Positions 33,509 to 46,931 of a stretch of DNA of 64,000 bases are shown piece after piece (position 1 is the stretch's first letter; each line of letters starts with the position of its first letter). The position numbers were made by a program, and so were the translations under genes. Where the stretch lies: the NCBI GenBank assembly GCA_964017145.1, contig OZ024846.1, positions 1,798,001 through 1,862,000 on the forward strand. Reading direction: 5' to 3'. Source of the DNA: Agrocybe praecox (Eukaryota > Basidiomycota > Agaricomycetes > Agaricales > Agrocybaceae). A model generated the notes under the pieces. The model was not told where the DNA came from, did not search any database, and saw only the letters and a program-made list of their open reading frames with translations.

Positions 33509-34883
33509 ATTGCGCCTTTGTGAGCGCTTTTTTATCTTTTATTTCAACTGCAGGAACGAACTCACGGATCATGCCTTGTAATTCTCTGTTGCACCAAAGC
33601 TTTGCACCATGCTCGTAGGTGCTACACCTGTCATGATACGCTCACGGCCGTCCTTACTGAGCACTCGTAGTTATGTACGTGTGTGTATCATACTTCTTCA
33701 TCTTTATGCACCTCATCTATGGGTATGTACTTGGTACATTCCTAGTATATTTATCTGTCTTCTCCTGCTGCCTTGCAAACCACCTATATAAAATGCTATC
33801 AACACCACCCGCTTCGATTTCGATAACAAGAGAGATAATAAGGAAATAAAAGTGTACGACGAGGCCCCATACTATGATAGTGTAGAAATAGATATTAATG
33901 GCAAACACTGAGAAATATTTAGGGAAAGTGTCATGTGAGGGATTTATTTAAAAGTATCCAGCAGAAAAATGATGTATGTATGACATGGCACCTTTCTAAG
34001 ATTTTGTAAAGAAGGTTTGAACAGGGAAAATTGGAAGACGAGGAAAGACGAACGGCCGGATTATTCCGGTTCATAATTTCATGAAAGGAGGGCCCAAGCG
34101 AACACGATATAACTCGGACAAAAAATGACATATGTTCGCTTGTCGAGGCACAGTGAACTGAGACTCAAGCTTTGAGTCTTGGGTGGTGATTTGGGCGCCT
34201 CTAATGGCATCAAAGCTTCTCGACCAAAAGCTTCCAAATCCACTTTACCATGGCTTCGTATAGTACGAAAAGGTGTTAATATTATTCTTTCAGTACAAAA
34301 GATAAATACGACCATGTATTCTCTTTGTGTGAGTCGTCCGGATTACAATTTCGCTCCTCTACGGATCCCTTTACGCAGATAAGTTCGACAGTGATATGTA
34401 TCGAGGGAGGTTCTCGTGGCGATTGTGCTGTGGCATGCTTTTGCGGCGGGGGTTTATTGACACAAGCGGTCATCGAGAGATAAAATTGGAAGGACAGAAT
34501 ATGGGCGTTTTGCACGAAGAACTATCTAACCTTCTAAAATGTCGCCCAGTGGTATGCTTGTCGCTTGATTTCTAGGTTAGAAACGAGGCCCCATTTGTTG
34601 TGTCTTGCATGTCGTCTTCCCACCAACAATTTGTCAAGCCCCAGAGAATTGACAAACAGTGGTAAAGGATGATTGAACTTTAACGTACTTCCATGAACGA
34701 AAGTAAACCATGCCGATGCTTCCAAACAGACATAGCATATGCAAGGGAGATGTGGCCTGAATAATGATATATTCATATTCAGCTCAGTTGCTATTCAGTC
34801 GTAATATGAACGACGAAAGATAACGTGAAAAACTCACAAATTCGGGGTATAAAAAAAAAGGTGAATTCCTACGACACAATCCT
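33509..34883. other. Intergenic region between convergent genes
   Basis: About 1.4 kb downstream of the HET gene and downstream of BUD13. Short open frames exist on both strands, none with a recognisable domain. AT-rich stretches at 33,790-33,960 may include polyadenylation signals. Nothing else is supported. Confidence 0.4.
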
Positions 34884-35947
34884 TTACATATCATCCACGC
34901 TCCATTGATAACTCTCAGCACCCTTGCGTTTCTTTGCATTCCTGCTTTCGAATAACTTCTTCTCAAATCCATTTCCTCTGTCTGTAGTTTCAAATGTATG
35001 AGAACAATTTTCAGCGATGGCGAAGAGAGAAATACTCACCAACTCCATCCCATCTATATCCAGGTTTAATACCGAATCTGTTCGGAGGAGGAGGAGGACC
35101 TGTATATTGCGGTCTTCTTGGTCCCTTTGATTTCTTTTTCTGTTACAGAGAATCCATTATTATAAGCAATATAAGCCATAATTAAAGAATGACATACAGT
35201 CAAGAAAGCTGCTGCAGGATCGTTCCATAGCTCTTTAGCTTTCATTTCTTCATTCAAATCTTTGTCGTCTGCATGACGAGCGAAAGCAGTATGCCGATTC
35301 TTCTCCAGTTGTTGCCTCTGTTTCTCAGCTTCCTCTCTCTGTACAACACCTTTGCCCCATTCCATCTTTTGGGCTTCTTTTTCTTCCTTTAATCGCTTTA
35401 GTCTTGCCGCCTCTGCCTTCGCCGCTTTCGTATCAATTTTCTTCCCAGACGCATCACGGTATACTGTTTCCTGAGCACGAGCAATTTCTTCTTCAGTCAT
35501 TTTGTCCATGTCGCTGACGTTGTTCTGCGGTAGCATCTTCTTCAATTCTTTGGCTTTGACAAGTCCACCAGCAAAAGGTGCTTCATTAACGACCAGAGGT
35601 TGTTCATCCAAAGCCGGGCTCTCTTCCTTGACTTGCATATCGCCCACACCTTCTTGAACAGTAATCCAGCTTGACTCGGCTGCAGCATCAGCGTCCGCCA
35701 CCTTGCGTTTCTTGAATCCTCGATCCTTCTCTACCACGGCTTCCGTAATGTCGTCGTCATTCTCTTCTTGAGCAGGTTCTCCCCATCCACCGTCTTCATC
35801 ACGTATCATGGTCCCAAAATTTGATGGACCAGCGACGTCCTTGGCTTTACGTTTCTTCTTCTTGAGGGGAGCGGTTTTCGCAAGAATTGCGTCCGCTTTG
35901 GGGCCAGACATATATTTCTCGGCAAGGTAAGCCTTTAGGTTCGACAT
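34884..35947 (-). CDS. BUD13: Pre-mRNA-splicing factor BUD13 (CWC26), RES complex
   Basis: A spliceosome protein of the RES complex, which with Pml1 and Snu17 promotes splicing and retention of unspliced pre-mRNA in the nucleus. The start at 35947 gives [19 protein letters not shown], close to the family N-terminus (YLAEKYMSG). A Lys-rich stretch ([12 protein letters not shown]) and a charged linker follow. Then come [20 protein letters not shown] and [19 protein letters not shown], typical of the family. Two downstream exons supply [35 protein letters not shown] and NGFEKKLFE, ending SYQWSVDDM at 34884. The C-terminal RFGI-PG-RWDGVDR-NGFE signature is the Snu17-binding part. Length is as expected, and all conserved blocks are present. 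Confidence 0.95.
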
Positions 35948-36258
35948 GGCTGCTCGTGCAAGTGGGGTAAAAATGTGCTTCAAGTGTTCAGTGGATGTAG
36001 AAGGAATGTGAGTATTTAGAAGTCCAGTTTAAGTCACGCACACATACGCGACGGCCAGCCCAGCGGGTCAACATTTGGCGGAGTGTGCCGATGCCGAAAA
36101 TAGCAGTTGGCCAACATCTGAGAGGCGAAATTCGTTTCGTGACGGACATTACGAGGCTACTAAACTAATCTACACAAGTCTGTACATACACTGTATTTAA
36201 CATAGGACAAAGACGTGAAACATGGAATCTCATAACAATTCATAAAGTCATCCCTCGC
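35948..36258. other. Promoter side of BUD13 / 3' end of MFS gene
   Basis: 311 bases containing the BUD13 promoter (divergent reading) and the 3' UTR of the MFS gene. I see no distinct motif. Confidence 0.4.
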
Positions 36259-38560
36259 TCAACCCCTGCGACTCGTCGACGCCTGTGCGTCTGAAGTGGG
36301 AACGGCCTGGTAGTCAACTTCTAACGTTGGGCTCCTGCTATGACCTTCACCGATCCTAGGAGTGTGTACCAAAGCTATGTCTTCCTCTGCGGGTGATATC
36401 CGACTAAGGAAGAAAACAACCGCGTACAACAAACAAGCACCCAGCACGAAAATGGCTTCTGGGAAATTGGCAACACTCGAGGCGTAGGTTAATGCATAGA
36501 TAGTTGGCTGGATAATAGACAAGTTTAGTTTCAGTGATAAAGATACAGATTAAAAAGGACATACCGAGACTATATGTCCAATGGCTGCTAAGACGCCCAT
36601 AGCACCGAAAAGAGCACCGACCTCGTCGCCACGTCCACATGCATGTAAGCAGACAGCTCCTAAGGAGTGGAGAGCAGGATTTCCTCCAGAAGTGAAAGAA
36701 GACAAACAGGACAGCGCCACAAATATCGGCTGAGATTTATTTGATACCACTGCTACAAGAGTGTCCGCCAGTCCATCGACAGCAAGTGATATCTGCGCGA
36801 GATAGCGATCAAAGTTCAGTTCAGCTGAGATGTCGTGCGCGTTCGGAGTGGCTCCAGGTGCACTGGTAAGTTTAGGCTTCGTGTAGGATAGGATAACTGT
36901 CAAGTATATTCAATTTTTTATTTTGACGCGCGACGATCGGAGTACCCACTTGGAAGGAAAACAAGCAAGTTTATTGCTCGCGAAATCCATAGCGTAGACA
37001 TATAGTATCCAAGCTGGAGAAGGACCTTGTTAGATATTCTACAAGATTTAGTAATGTAAAATCCATACCTGAGCGGTTGTCCATGTGTAAACATGTTGTG
37101 CATAGAGATATTTAGCCGAATATAGGCCCTGAAAATATAACATTAACTCTGATGAAGATGGTCTATGTTTCTGGTTCGTACCGTCGAAACGATGTACAAG
37201 AATAAGCTGAGACCGACGTATGTCATGTTGAAATTCTTCCTTCTAGTACCAGGTATTGGTCGTGGGGTAAACATGGAAATGGGCAGCATCAAGGAAGTAA
37301 GGAAATTAAGGAATAGGTTCCGAGTGGCTAAAACAGGGGATACTTTGAAGGATAGAGACTCGCGAACTTGAGTTCTTTCTGCTTGGGCGGATGGCTTCTT
37401 CGACTCAGGACAAATCAAGACCACGTAAAGTAATGTGAGAGAAATCAGCATGATGCTACCAAAGAAATAGCCATCATGGTATCCTTTGGGAGGAAGGAAG
37501 AATCCTGTTACCTGTTGTATGGTGAGCTGTAAATACTTTGACGATAAGAGAAAATATTACCCAAGGCCCAGCAGCAAGGCCGACGAATATCATTCCTTGA
37601 ACTGTAGAGAAGATTTTCGATCTATTATGCTTTCAGCTTTCTTACCAACGCCAAACCTGGATTTACTTACCTTGAGCCATGCCGAGTACAATCCGAAATA
37701 TATCTGTGGTATATCGGTTTAGACTCTTTCATAATAGATTGGGCGGGGCTTACGCGTGTACTACACCGTTGAAGGTCGATAATCCACCAACCAACCCTTC
37801 CAGAACGGGCCCGACAAGAATCAGGGTCTCTGCATGTCTCCCAAAAAATGAATTAGGCCTCATAACCAGGACAAACACGGCCTCCCTAGAATAAAATCAA
37901 CGGGTGCGGCACGGTAAGATTGTTTGCACTATGGCTTACATGGACAGGGCTCCAATTAGAAAGGTAGAAAGAATTAACTTTCGTCCATAAGTATCACCCA
38001 ACCTGCTCCAAAATCCTGTAGAAATAGCACTCAGCACGCTCATGGTTGTGACCACGGCTGATTATCAGATTAGAGACGGCAATCAAGAATGGGCTAAAGG
38101 ATGATAACTCGCACCAGCTTGGATTTTAGCGGCCCGTGCTTGGACTTCTGTATCTCCGCAGTTCTCTAAGAAGGCTGCGAGTTCTGTGACTCCAGGTGAG
38201 GCTTTTGTAAGGGAGCGACATGCAATGGCTTTGTAAACTTGTATACGGGGAGACATCGTGAATCCTCGCTATGAACATAACTTTACTGAGTGAACGCCAA
38301 TTGATGTTGATGACGTAGCACCTACCGACATCGACATAACGAGAACCACTGGAATTAGCCTGCTCCGACAAACGTTGTTAATGCTTATTCTGCTATGTAA
38401 GAGAATGCAGGGCCGCGTACCAGAAGGGATGCGCATTCCACGAGAACTGTCTAAAGTATGAGCGTGCTCTCGACACCGAGCGCCGCATAGGAGTAGGTCC
38501 TGAGTCTGACCCTAAGAGTGGATCCTGTTCAGTCGAGCCTTCTTGCCAACGTTCGGACAT
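36259..38560 (-). CDS. Major facilitator superfamily transporter
   Basis: A polytopic membrane transporter. The start at 38560 gives MSERWQEGSTEQDPLLGSDS, a hydrophilic N-terminus with an EQDPLL-type acidic dileucine-like motif that often sends proteins to vacuoles. After the first helix region come MSVLSAISTGFWSRLGDTYGRK, which contains the MFS loop motif (G-x3-D-x-x-GRK), then LVGPVLEGLVGGLSTFNGVVHA, FVGLAAGPWVTGFFLPPKG and ISLTLLYVVLICPES. The second half has YLYAQHVYTWTTAQLGYYMS, INLLVFLPIVILSY and SSFTSGGNPALHSLGA. The end is a hydrophilic tail. The gene has about nine exons. The pattern is nearest to the MFS_1 group that includes TetA-like and SLC46-like carriers; the substrate is unknown. 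It is divergent to the BAR-like gene across a 2.1 kb gap. Confidence 0.85.
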
Positions 38561-40665
38561 TGCGTGCGATTAACGGTCACGAGCTTCACGGAACCCCCCT
38601 AAGCGGCGGGCACCTCAAAAGAGAAAAAACTAAGAAAGTTAGAAGTGTAGGACTGTAGAAGGATGTTCAAGTAGCTGCTGGGTTGTGATATAAGGCCTGT
38701 GGTAGTCTGGCACAGTCACTAGACAGGGTGAAGGAGGGCACTGACAGAGGGCGGTACACGGGTAACCTCCGATACCTTTTATCAGATTAGCTTCATGCAA
38801 AGGAGATCAGCGGATCTATTTTCTACTATCACGTGTATTAATTAATCTATCTTTATCTGATAAGGAACACAAGAACCATTCGGTCCCATTGAGCTTAATC
38901 GCAGATACCGTGCCCAACAAGTGTCCCATCAAGAAATCAGTCACAAATATAGATTGCTTCGCCCCGAGAATCCCTTATTCTCACTCCTCCAGTGGGCTAG
39001 CGGTAAGTACAAGAACTGCGCACACTCTCAGCGGTGTGGACACGATCGCGTAAAATATTACGGCTAACTATCGACAGGGAATCGAGAACAGACGACCGAG
39101 GCTGGACCGTGGAGATCTGACACACGTATGGATTCGGTCCATTCAGTTTATCTCAATGCACGCGCAGGGCACATAATCCTTGAGCTCGATGCCTATCATC
39201 ATACACATGTCCTATTTGATAGCATATACTTAGGACGAGTTTGATGGACACAAAACTCTTAGTAGTAACTCAAGCTTTCAGGACCTATTATGGATCTGCG
39301 ATACATTTGGCCGGTTATCCACTCAGTCCGATTGTTCCGAGATAATATCGCAAAATCCGAAAAGACACCTGGAAGTGGTTGAGGACGGCCTTTTAATCCG
39401 ACTTTCCTCTTGCATCTCTAACACTTCGAACTATTGAAAACAGATTTGAATGCAAGAGTCCTTCCTTTGAGCCTTGAGGTTGTCACCTACTAACTTGAAG
39501 TTGCGATCAATGATCACATTGGTAATATCGAAGTTTCCTATAGGAGTGGCACTCAGTGATATACCACTAATCTATTTATCGGCCATGAAAATATCTACCC
39601 GCTGACTCAGATGCGATTACTTATGCGAGTGTTCTTTGCGATGCGCAGCCGAAGTGATTTTGAAGCAAATCTATTAATAGACATTTACACGTTGGGCGCT
39701 AACCAGGTATTAACAGCATCAGCCAGGATAGCGGATAGCATCAAATCCATTATTTTGTAGGGAAAGTTTTACGGTGGAAGTGACTGTTTATAGTATGAGT
39801 CGGAGTTGACACAACGATCACTTGAATGTAAAGTGTGTTGTTTGTTTATATATCTTTATTCCTGGTGTCTTGCAACATTGAACCAGACAGAGGTGGGGGC
39901 ATTAATGCTAACATTATTCCAATGGCTTTTGATCGTACAAAATACTAAATGCAGTTGAAGCTGCTTTATTCCATAACCGTATAACCCCATAGCCTGCAGT
40001 ATCCCATAGCCTTTCCGTCCACCGATTTGGTGGGCGGGGAATTTCGACCCGTAACCCATGATCCTGTCTAAGTCTCTAATCCATCGGCCTTTCTGAAAAA
40101 AATTTCATAGGTAAAACTTCCTCTTTAGGGGTGGTTTTGTGGTTTAGTCAATTCGGATCTATTCAGCTTCACGACTGACGTTATTGGCGTAGACCTGATT
40201 ATTACCCAAAATCCCGAGACACTATCATAAAATAAATCTTTGAGTGGCCTGAAATCTACAGGATTGTACTTAGACGTGCTCGAGGGACGTAGAAAACCAG
40301 TTCTCGGTGTCCAAATTAGCAGAAAATTGATAAAATTGGTCTATTTTTGGCAGTTATTTTAACCTCTCTGTCCTATCCCATAACCTCCACAAACCATCTT
40401 GGGGTGTCCACCGAGAGCTATGAGATAAGGCAGTTTCGACTGTAGAGACGTATTCTTGTTTTGAGTTTCACTTACCCTATGACCAACATGACTAACATGT
40501 TTCTCTTGACATATAGATCGTGAGAAAATAGTCTATTTCGGGATAACTTAGCCCCTCTCTCCTGTTGGCGCAGCTCTACCACGAACGACTGCTACCCTAA
40601 TCCACGACGGTGGACCGATTGTCGCTTGGTGTTTCAAGTTCTATAAAGGACTTCATGTACCAGGG
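38561..40665. other. Long divergent intergenic gap with CCCATARCC motifs
   Basis: About 2.1 kb with no supported gene. The minus frame at 39856-40059 (MGYGSKFPAHQIGG) is biased by repeated GGTTATGGG-type words, seen on the plus strand as ATAACCCCATAGCC, TATCCCATAGCC and CGTAACCCATG between about 39,972 and 40,061, and again as TATCCCATAACC near 40,374. I take these as a remnant of a repeat or transposon end. Promoters of the flanking genes must also lie here. Confidence 0.45.
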
Positions 40666-43600
40666 ATGAGCTCTTCGGCCTCGATAAGTCTTGCCGAACG
40701 AACAGATATCCACAAATCATGCAAATCCATCGAGAGTCTTCTCAGCATCTTGAATGAATACTGCGAGGCTGCTGGAGCGGTGGTCTCTCTGCAGAAGAGG
40801 TTAGGAAAGGCACTTAGAGATATGGCAGGAATAAAAGTCACTGGTGAAATAGCAGGTACGTAGAAGTGCCCGTTTTCATGGATCTGATGCGCTTTTCTCA
40901 TGGCATACCCGTTGATAGCAAACGCCATGAATGCAAGCGCAAACATCTTTGAGGCATTGTCAGAGGTAGACTCTAAATACGCCAAAATTGCGGATAAGGA
41001 ATACGATATGGTTAGCATCGAAGTGAAGAAATGGTTCAAGAAACTTGCTGTGAGTTTTTGCCATGTACACTATCTTTGGATATGGCATATGGTTAACACT
41101 TCACCAGAAAGAAGAGAAGGCTCATGATGAGAGGATAGCATCTGCCAATGCTAAAATTAAGCAAGCAGGTAAGACAATTCAGACCCAAGTTTCTCCCCAC
41201 TAACAAATCTTCAAGGGCAACTATACGAAAAGAAAACGAAGAAGAAAGCCACAGATGCTGCTGAGGAGCATGCTCGATACATTAACCTCATTAGCACATT
41301 GGGGCCAGAAGTGTCTCAAGAAAAGTAGTGCGTCACATCCTCCCCGGAAGCTTAATGGAAGGAAATTAATGACTTCATCCAGTAACCATGCTGTTAATGT
41401 TAATCAGAAACATAGCATGACTGTATACAGTGTGGCTGCTAGCCTCTCCCGCTTGGTAGACACTGAATGGCAGAAATCCTGTGAATGTGTTCGACGGTTT
41501 TCTCCCGTTATTGGACTACTTGGACAATGGAAAACATTGTGCGAAGGAGGTTGGACAGGACCTGTCCCTGCTGATTTACCTGACCCGGACAACACATTGA
41601 GCGAAAAGACGAACCCCCAGTCTGACAGTGGTGAACTATCCAACCTAAAGGCAATCGAGGAGGAAGGGGCTCCGTTACGGCCTCCTACCCTCCCCACCGC
41701 ACCTGACATTAATTCTCGCCAATCAAGCGAACAGCTTCGCGCCCCTCCACCAGGATACGCTACGGGGCCTCCTTCGGCGTCAGGAAGCTCAAGTGACTTG
41801 ACAAGAGATCCTAATTCTACTCGTAATTCACCAGTGGTTCCACGACAAGTGACGTCTACTACCACGACTACAAGTGCTGGCCAGGTTGATCAACCTTCGT
41901 CTGACGTCCTCGAACCACCGAGGGCGCCTTTTGTCGATGCACTCACAGGTTCTGTTAGATCATTGTCCGCGTTTCCTACTCCTCCGACCCATTTCCCATT
42001 GCCACCCCCACGGCAGAATCCAAGCCAACAATCGCATAACCTTTCCGCGTCATCTAACTTAGAATTCCCGTCGCATAGTCAACTGTTCGAATCACCTGCA
42101 TCTGCCCACGGTGATCTCCCAGGTGGAAGTGATAACGAAGAATCGCGTACAGAAAGGGCACGGAGGCGCACCAACTCACATGAGCCCTTGCAACAGACGC
42201 AAGGCAGTTTGGATACCCCTGCAAGCAGTCGTGAATACTACCACACCAATGATTGGAGGAGAGCCTCCGAAGAACATATACCTCGGGAGAAATATTATCA
42301 ACAGGCGGAAGAATCAGATATAGGGCGACCAATGCCAATCCGCTCGCGGACATCCTTGCCTGCTGAACCAGCGCATCAAGCTAACCGCGATCGAGAAACT
42401 CGACATGTACCATCATCCTCTTTGGAATTGAAGAATGTGAACAACATACGCACGCAAGACGACCGTGACACCCAAGCAGGAGAGTTTGGTGGGATGGATT
42501 CCAGCCTCGAAATAGCCTCAAGATCCAGAGCGCAGGACAATACCAACCTCAATAGGTACCCACGGAATATCGAGAGGATGGACACAGGGACAAGCAGCGG
42601 TAGTATTGTTGCCGCCATGCGCGACCGTTATTCTAACAATGTAAGACTAATTAAATATAATTATTGTGGTCTGCATTCAATTTGCTAATGCATCTTCTCT
42701 TCTGGATAGGTAGGATCTGCTTCGCCTCCTCCCAGAGATCTGCCCCGTTTACCATTGAGTGTCAACGACTTAGCATCCCGCTACCAGCCCGTGGATACTC
42801 CTCTGTCACCCGGACCATGGACAAGTTCACCGCCCGTTTCACGCCAACAATCATTACCTCTCCTTGATACAGCTATGCGTCAAGTGAAAGAGCCATACCA
42901 AGAATATCCCGCTTCGCGATCCGCTCAGGAGGAAAACTACCAAAGACGACAGCAGCAACAGCAGCAGCCCCAACCACCACAAGGACAGCGAAATGATGTC
43001 GTGGCGAATCTCGAACGAAAGGCAAAAGAACATGACCTGAAGGAGAGGGAACTAGAATTGGAGAGACGGGCTCTAGAATTGGAAAAAGAAAAGGCCAAGT
43101 TGCAAACTCTTCGGGAAGAAGATCGTGACCTCGAACGAGAACAAAACGTATACCGTGAAAGCAGTAACGCGCACAGTCAAGCAAATCAATTTGGCTTGCG
43201 ACCTCGAGAGCGACGCACATCTTTGAGGCACCAATTGCAGCGGCCTTTATCTCAGATGGATCTGGACGATGAGAGTAGGAATATACCATTAGGAAACTCC
43301 GCCGTTAACCCCAAACGCCTCTCTCAGGGCCACCAATCCAGCACAAACAACGGATACTCAGGCCAGTCTTCCTCTACGCAGCCCCTGTACAGTCCGCGTC
43401 AACCGCAGAATCCTAATGCCCAACTTGATGCGCAAGGATACCCAAACGACTCGAACCGCAACGGTTCCGACTCAAATTCAAACACAAACAGTTCAAGTAA
43501 TTCTAGTCATGCACCCTACTGCGGCTGTGAATCATGCTCAGTGAGCAAATACAAGGAATCAGGCAAAGTCTCCAACAAAGCATCTCAGGCAAAACAACCT

Positions 43601-43951
43601 GACCAACGGTCGGATAAAGCTGGAAAACCAGGTGGTAGTTGGATACGTCGATTAAGCATGCCAGTTGGAAATGCCTTCAGCAGTAACGATTCGAAACGGC
43701 ATCAGAGCAATAGTAGTATTGGGGGCAATGCAGTCCAATACAGTCTTGGGAGTGGTGTAGGACATATTCCTTCAAGCCCAGGACGCGGTCTTTTTTCTAT
43801 GGATTACAAGAGGAATGCAAGTACCACGGCCTTGATGTCGTCGGGTACAGGTAGCGGTGAGCGTACTTTACATGTACAAGAAGATGGGCGACTTCGAAAC
43901 GGAGTAAGCAACCGCAGTATGACGAACCTTGGGATCTTAGGCAGGCACTGA
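40666..43951 (+). CDS. BAR/IMD-like membrane-binding protein with long disordered tail
   Basis: The N-terminal ~200 residues are a predicted antiparallel helical bundle: ERTDIHKSCKSIESLLSILN, EAAGAVVSLQKRLGKALRDM, ANAMNASANIFEALSEVDSK, DKEYDMVSIEVKKWFKKLA, then KKATDAAEEHARYINLISTL. This matches BAR/IMD folds that bind and bend membranes; among fungi it is closest in my memory to Ivy1-type proteins, which I mark as inference. The rest is Pro/Ser/Gln-rich and probably disordered, with a charged coiled coil near LKERELELERRALELEKEK and a small cysteine cluster PYCGCESC. The last exons read GSWIRRLSMPVG and end SNRSMTNLGILGRH. Introns interrupt near 40858, 41050, 41170, 41325 and 42640. The start at 40666 was chosen because it begins the conserved bundle. 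No SH3 or GAP domain is seen. Confidence 0.75.
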
Positions 43952-44207
43952 TACCCGCTAATGACAAGGACATCTTATTTTCGGACCTTTGAGACCAGAA
44001 ATGTTCCGTAATGACTTGTATCTGTACCTGTAATTCCTTTCAGTTCTTTCTATATGTACTCACCCACATACCCTATTTACTTTCAATATGTATGCCTGTA
44101 AACTTTATCCTGACTCACGAATATCCCATGTAATGCTCGATGTATAAATTGTACAAATTTGGTGTTCATTTTTCTGGATATCTAGTCCCCTCTAAATTGT
44201 AAACGAG

Positions 44208-46931
44208 TTATGAGGACTTCAAAGCTTCCAGTAGCTGCGCTTTCAAGTCTTTCAAGTTCTCTACGGCACCTTTGATCTCTGCTTCTAGTTCTGGCGTCTT
44301 TGGTGTCTTGGCTTTCAGTTCTCTAATAGCTTGTCCTTGTTCGGCGACCTTGGCTTCCAGTGCGAGTGCTTCTGGCGACTTAGGCTTGTCAGAAACGATC
44401 ACTTCTTCGACAGCTTTGCCCCCTTTCTTTTTGGATTTTCCGGGAGCCGTCTTGAGGGGATCAGGTGTCTCCGAGGCAGAGGCTTGGGCGGCGTCATTGC
44501 CTCCGAACTTGATGCGCCAAGTTTCGGCCATACTCTCCTCGATCTTCTTGAACAAATGCTCTGGTGTCCCGATGGTGTGTCCTGCAAGAATGTCGTTGGA
44601 CAGAACTTCAGGGACGGCGCGTGCAGGGGCGTTCAGCTGAGCGAGAAGCGACTCGGATGTACCTGGCATGAATGGGTGAATAAGAGCGGAAAGGGTGTAG
44701 ATAAGATTGACTGCGCGTGAGACGACTTGACCGCAGCGGATAGGATCAGCCGCGATCAATGCCTTGTTCAGTCCTGAAGATTGGAGGTAGTTGTTTCCGC
44801 GCATGGAGATGAGCATGACTGTTTGAAGTCCCAGTCGGATTTTCACTGCGTCCATGGCATCAATATAATCTTTTAGTAACGTGTTGACCGAGGTAATAAA
44901 TTCTGAGTCGATGGGGTCGTTAGGTGAATATGCTCCAGGAGCATCTCCACTTTCAGGAATCACGCCGTTGAATTGCGATGACACGAACTTGAGGGTTCGG
45001 TTGACGAAGTTTCCGAAGCTGGTAGATGGGTTAGTTCACCATATACTATCAAACGGAAAAGACATACTTGTTTAGCAGGACATTGTTGTTAGCAGCAATC
45101 TGTCATGATTTAAAAAACATTGAACAGATAAATTACTCTGGATGAGGTACAACTCACGCATTCCGACCACGAAAACATAGCATCAGCAGTTTCTGGTCTA
45201 GATGACAACAAGTAATAGCGCCAAACAGATGCAGGGATTCCGGTATCTTTGGCGGCTGGCCCAAATACACCACGATTTTTACTCTTGGAGAACTTACCAC
45301 CCTCGTAATTCAGGTATTCTGGTTCGGTATTAGTGAAGATACAAGGCCTAAAATATGGGAAATAGCCTAACCTGTAGTGGAGAGATGGTGCAGTTTTGTC
45401 CAGTCGCGGCCGTCACCAATTTGGACAGAAGGCCAGTAAACGGTGTGGAAGTAAACGTTGTCTTTACCCATGAACTGATACAAATTCACATGTTTGGGGT
45501 TGAACCACCACTGTTTCCATTCAGAAGTATAGTTGGCTGTGATACTTGGGTATCCAATTGGTGCATCGAACTGCAGAAAAAAATGAGGAGTTGTTCTTTC
45601 CTCCACGGAAAGGTTACACGTACCCAGACATCTAGAAAATGAAATTCAGTTTGGACTTTTTGAAATAGATTTATGTCAGCAAAGAAGGAACTCACAGAGA
45701 ACCTTTCCATTCATTCCATGAGTATCTTCATTTTCTACTGGGACAGGAACGCCCCACTTGAGATCACGAGTCAATGGTGTGGGCATAAGTCCTTTCTTCA
45801 TACGAGCGTCAACAATTTCCCCATCAGCATTTATGACTGCGTTTGGTGACCATTTTCCAGCTTTCGCAGAATCTTTGATCCATTGCTCTGTTCGTGGTTG
45901 AATTTCGTTCAACTTCAAATACATATGGGCTGATGTACGGGTGGTGACAGTGTGTGTTTTGTCGACAAGGCATCGGGGTTTGATTAATTCGATTGCATCC
46001 AGAGTGCGACTGCAGCCGTCGCATTGATCACCGCGAGCATCTTCAAAGCCACAATGAGGGCAAATACCCTCCACGTAACGATCAGCCAAAAACCTGAACA
46101 TACATTAGACTGAACGTGAGTTCATGATTGAATGAACTCACTTTGGGCATCCTTCACAATATGTTTGTTCCTTCTCTTGCCTTTCAAGGAAGTCGTTTTT
46201 ACCAAGGTTAGTATATATTTCCTGGGAAATTCTATAACAATTATATTCACAAGCAACTCATATGATATAAAAAAGTCGACGCACTCGGAATGTAGAGCGG
46301 TAGAAGTACGGCCAAAGTAGTCAAATCTAAGCCCATTTAATTAAGTAATACAAAAAGCAATAGCTTTGAGGACGTACCCAATGTCAAACCATTTATATGT
46401 TTCCTTATGAAGAACATAGTACTTGTCGCAAAGTTCACGGGGGGTTATTCCTTCCTTAAGCGCCTGTGTTTCTGTCGCAGTCCCGTATTCGTCCGTACCA
46501 CAGACGTACAAAGTTCGCCTGTTTCGTGTGCCTGCACGAAGTTTAGACCGAAGGACACAGTTAGTATACGAAATAAATACTCACGACTATATCTGTAGAA
46601 ACGATGAGTAAAAGCTAACTTCCTCTAGGAAGGAAACATACCGGCTGAAAACATCGGCGCTAAGAGTGCTTCCAATGATATTTCCTAACGTCCATCAGCA
46701 GCAGGAAGGTATCGTAGGCGGTAGATTTACCAAGATGGGGAACGTTGTTGCAATAAGGGAGGGCAGATGTAATAAGAATATTCTTTTCTCCTTCCTTAGG
46801 TAATCTACAAAGGTCTTGTGAGTTATCTATGCGGTGTGTGGATTAGAATAAAGAAAAGCTGACGGTGCAGCCTGGCCTGGTGGTGGAATTATTTGAAGGA
46901 TGCCTTCGCCTGTTCTAATTTTTTGAGCCAT
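44208..46931 (-). CDS. MES1: Cytosolic methionyl-tRNA synthetase with C-terminal WHEP-like helix pair
   Basis: Charges tRNA-Met with methionine. The start at 46931 gives [19 protein letters not shown]; the catalytic domain then begins [20 protein letters not shown], where [12 protein letters not shown] is the class I HIGH-region signature. The zinc-binding insertion reads [26 protein letters not shown] is the class I KMSKS-equivalent; the F is normal for eukaryotic enzymes. The anticodon-binding domain has [12 protein letters not shown] and [13 protein letters not shown]. After a Lys-rich linker, the C-terminus reads [19 protein letters not shown] and then [18 protein letters not shown], which looks like a WHEP domain, a helix pair that binds tRNA. 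There is no N-terminal GST-like domain of the yeast type. Many introns. Divergent to the OPT gene across 210 bases. Confidence 0.95.

Noticed and set aside
39856..40059. Minus frame MGYGSKFPAHQ as a gene
   Set aside because: Its pattern comes from repeated GGTTATGGG-type words and it has no support as protein.
45250..45330. KFSKS in place of KMSKS in methionyl-tRNA synthetase
   Set aside because: Eukaryotic cytosolic enzymes normally have KFSKS, so this is not a defect.
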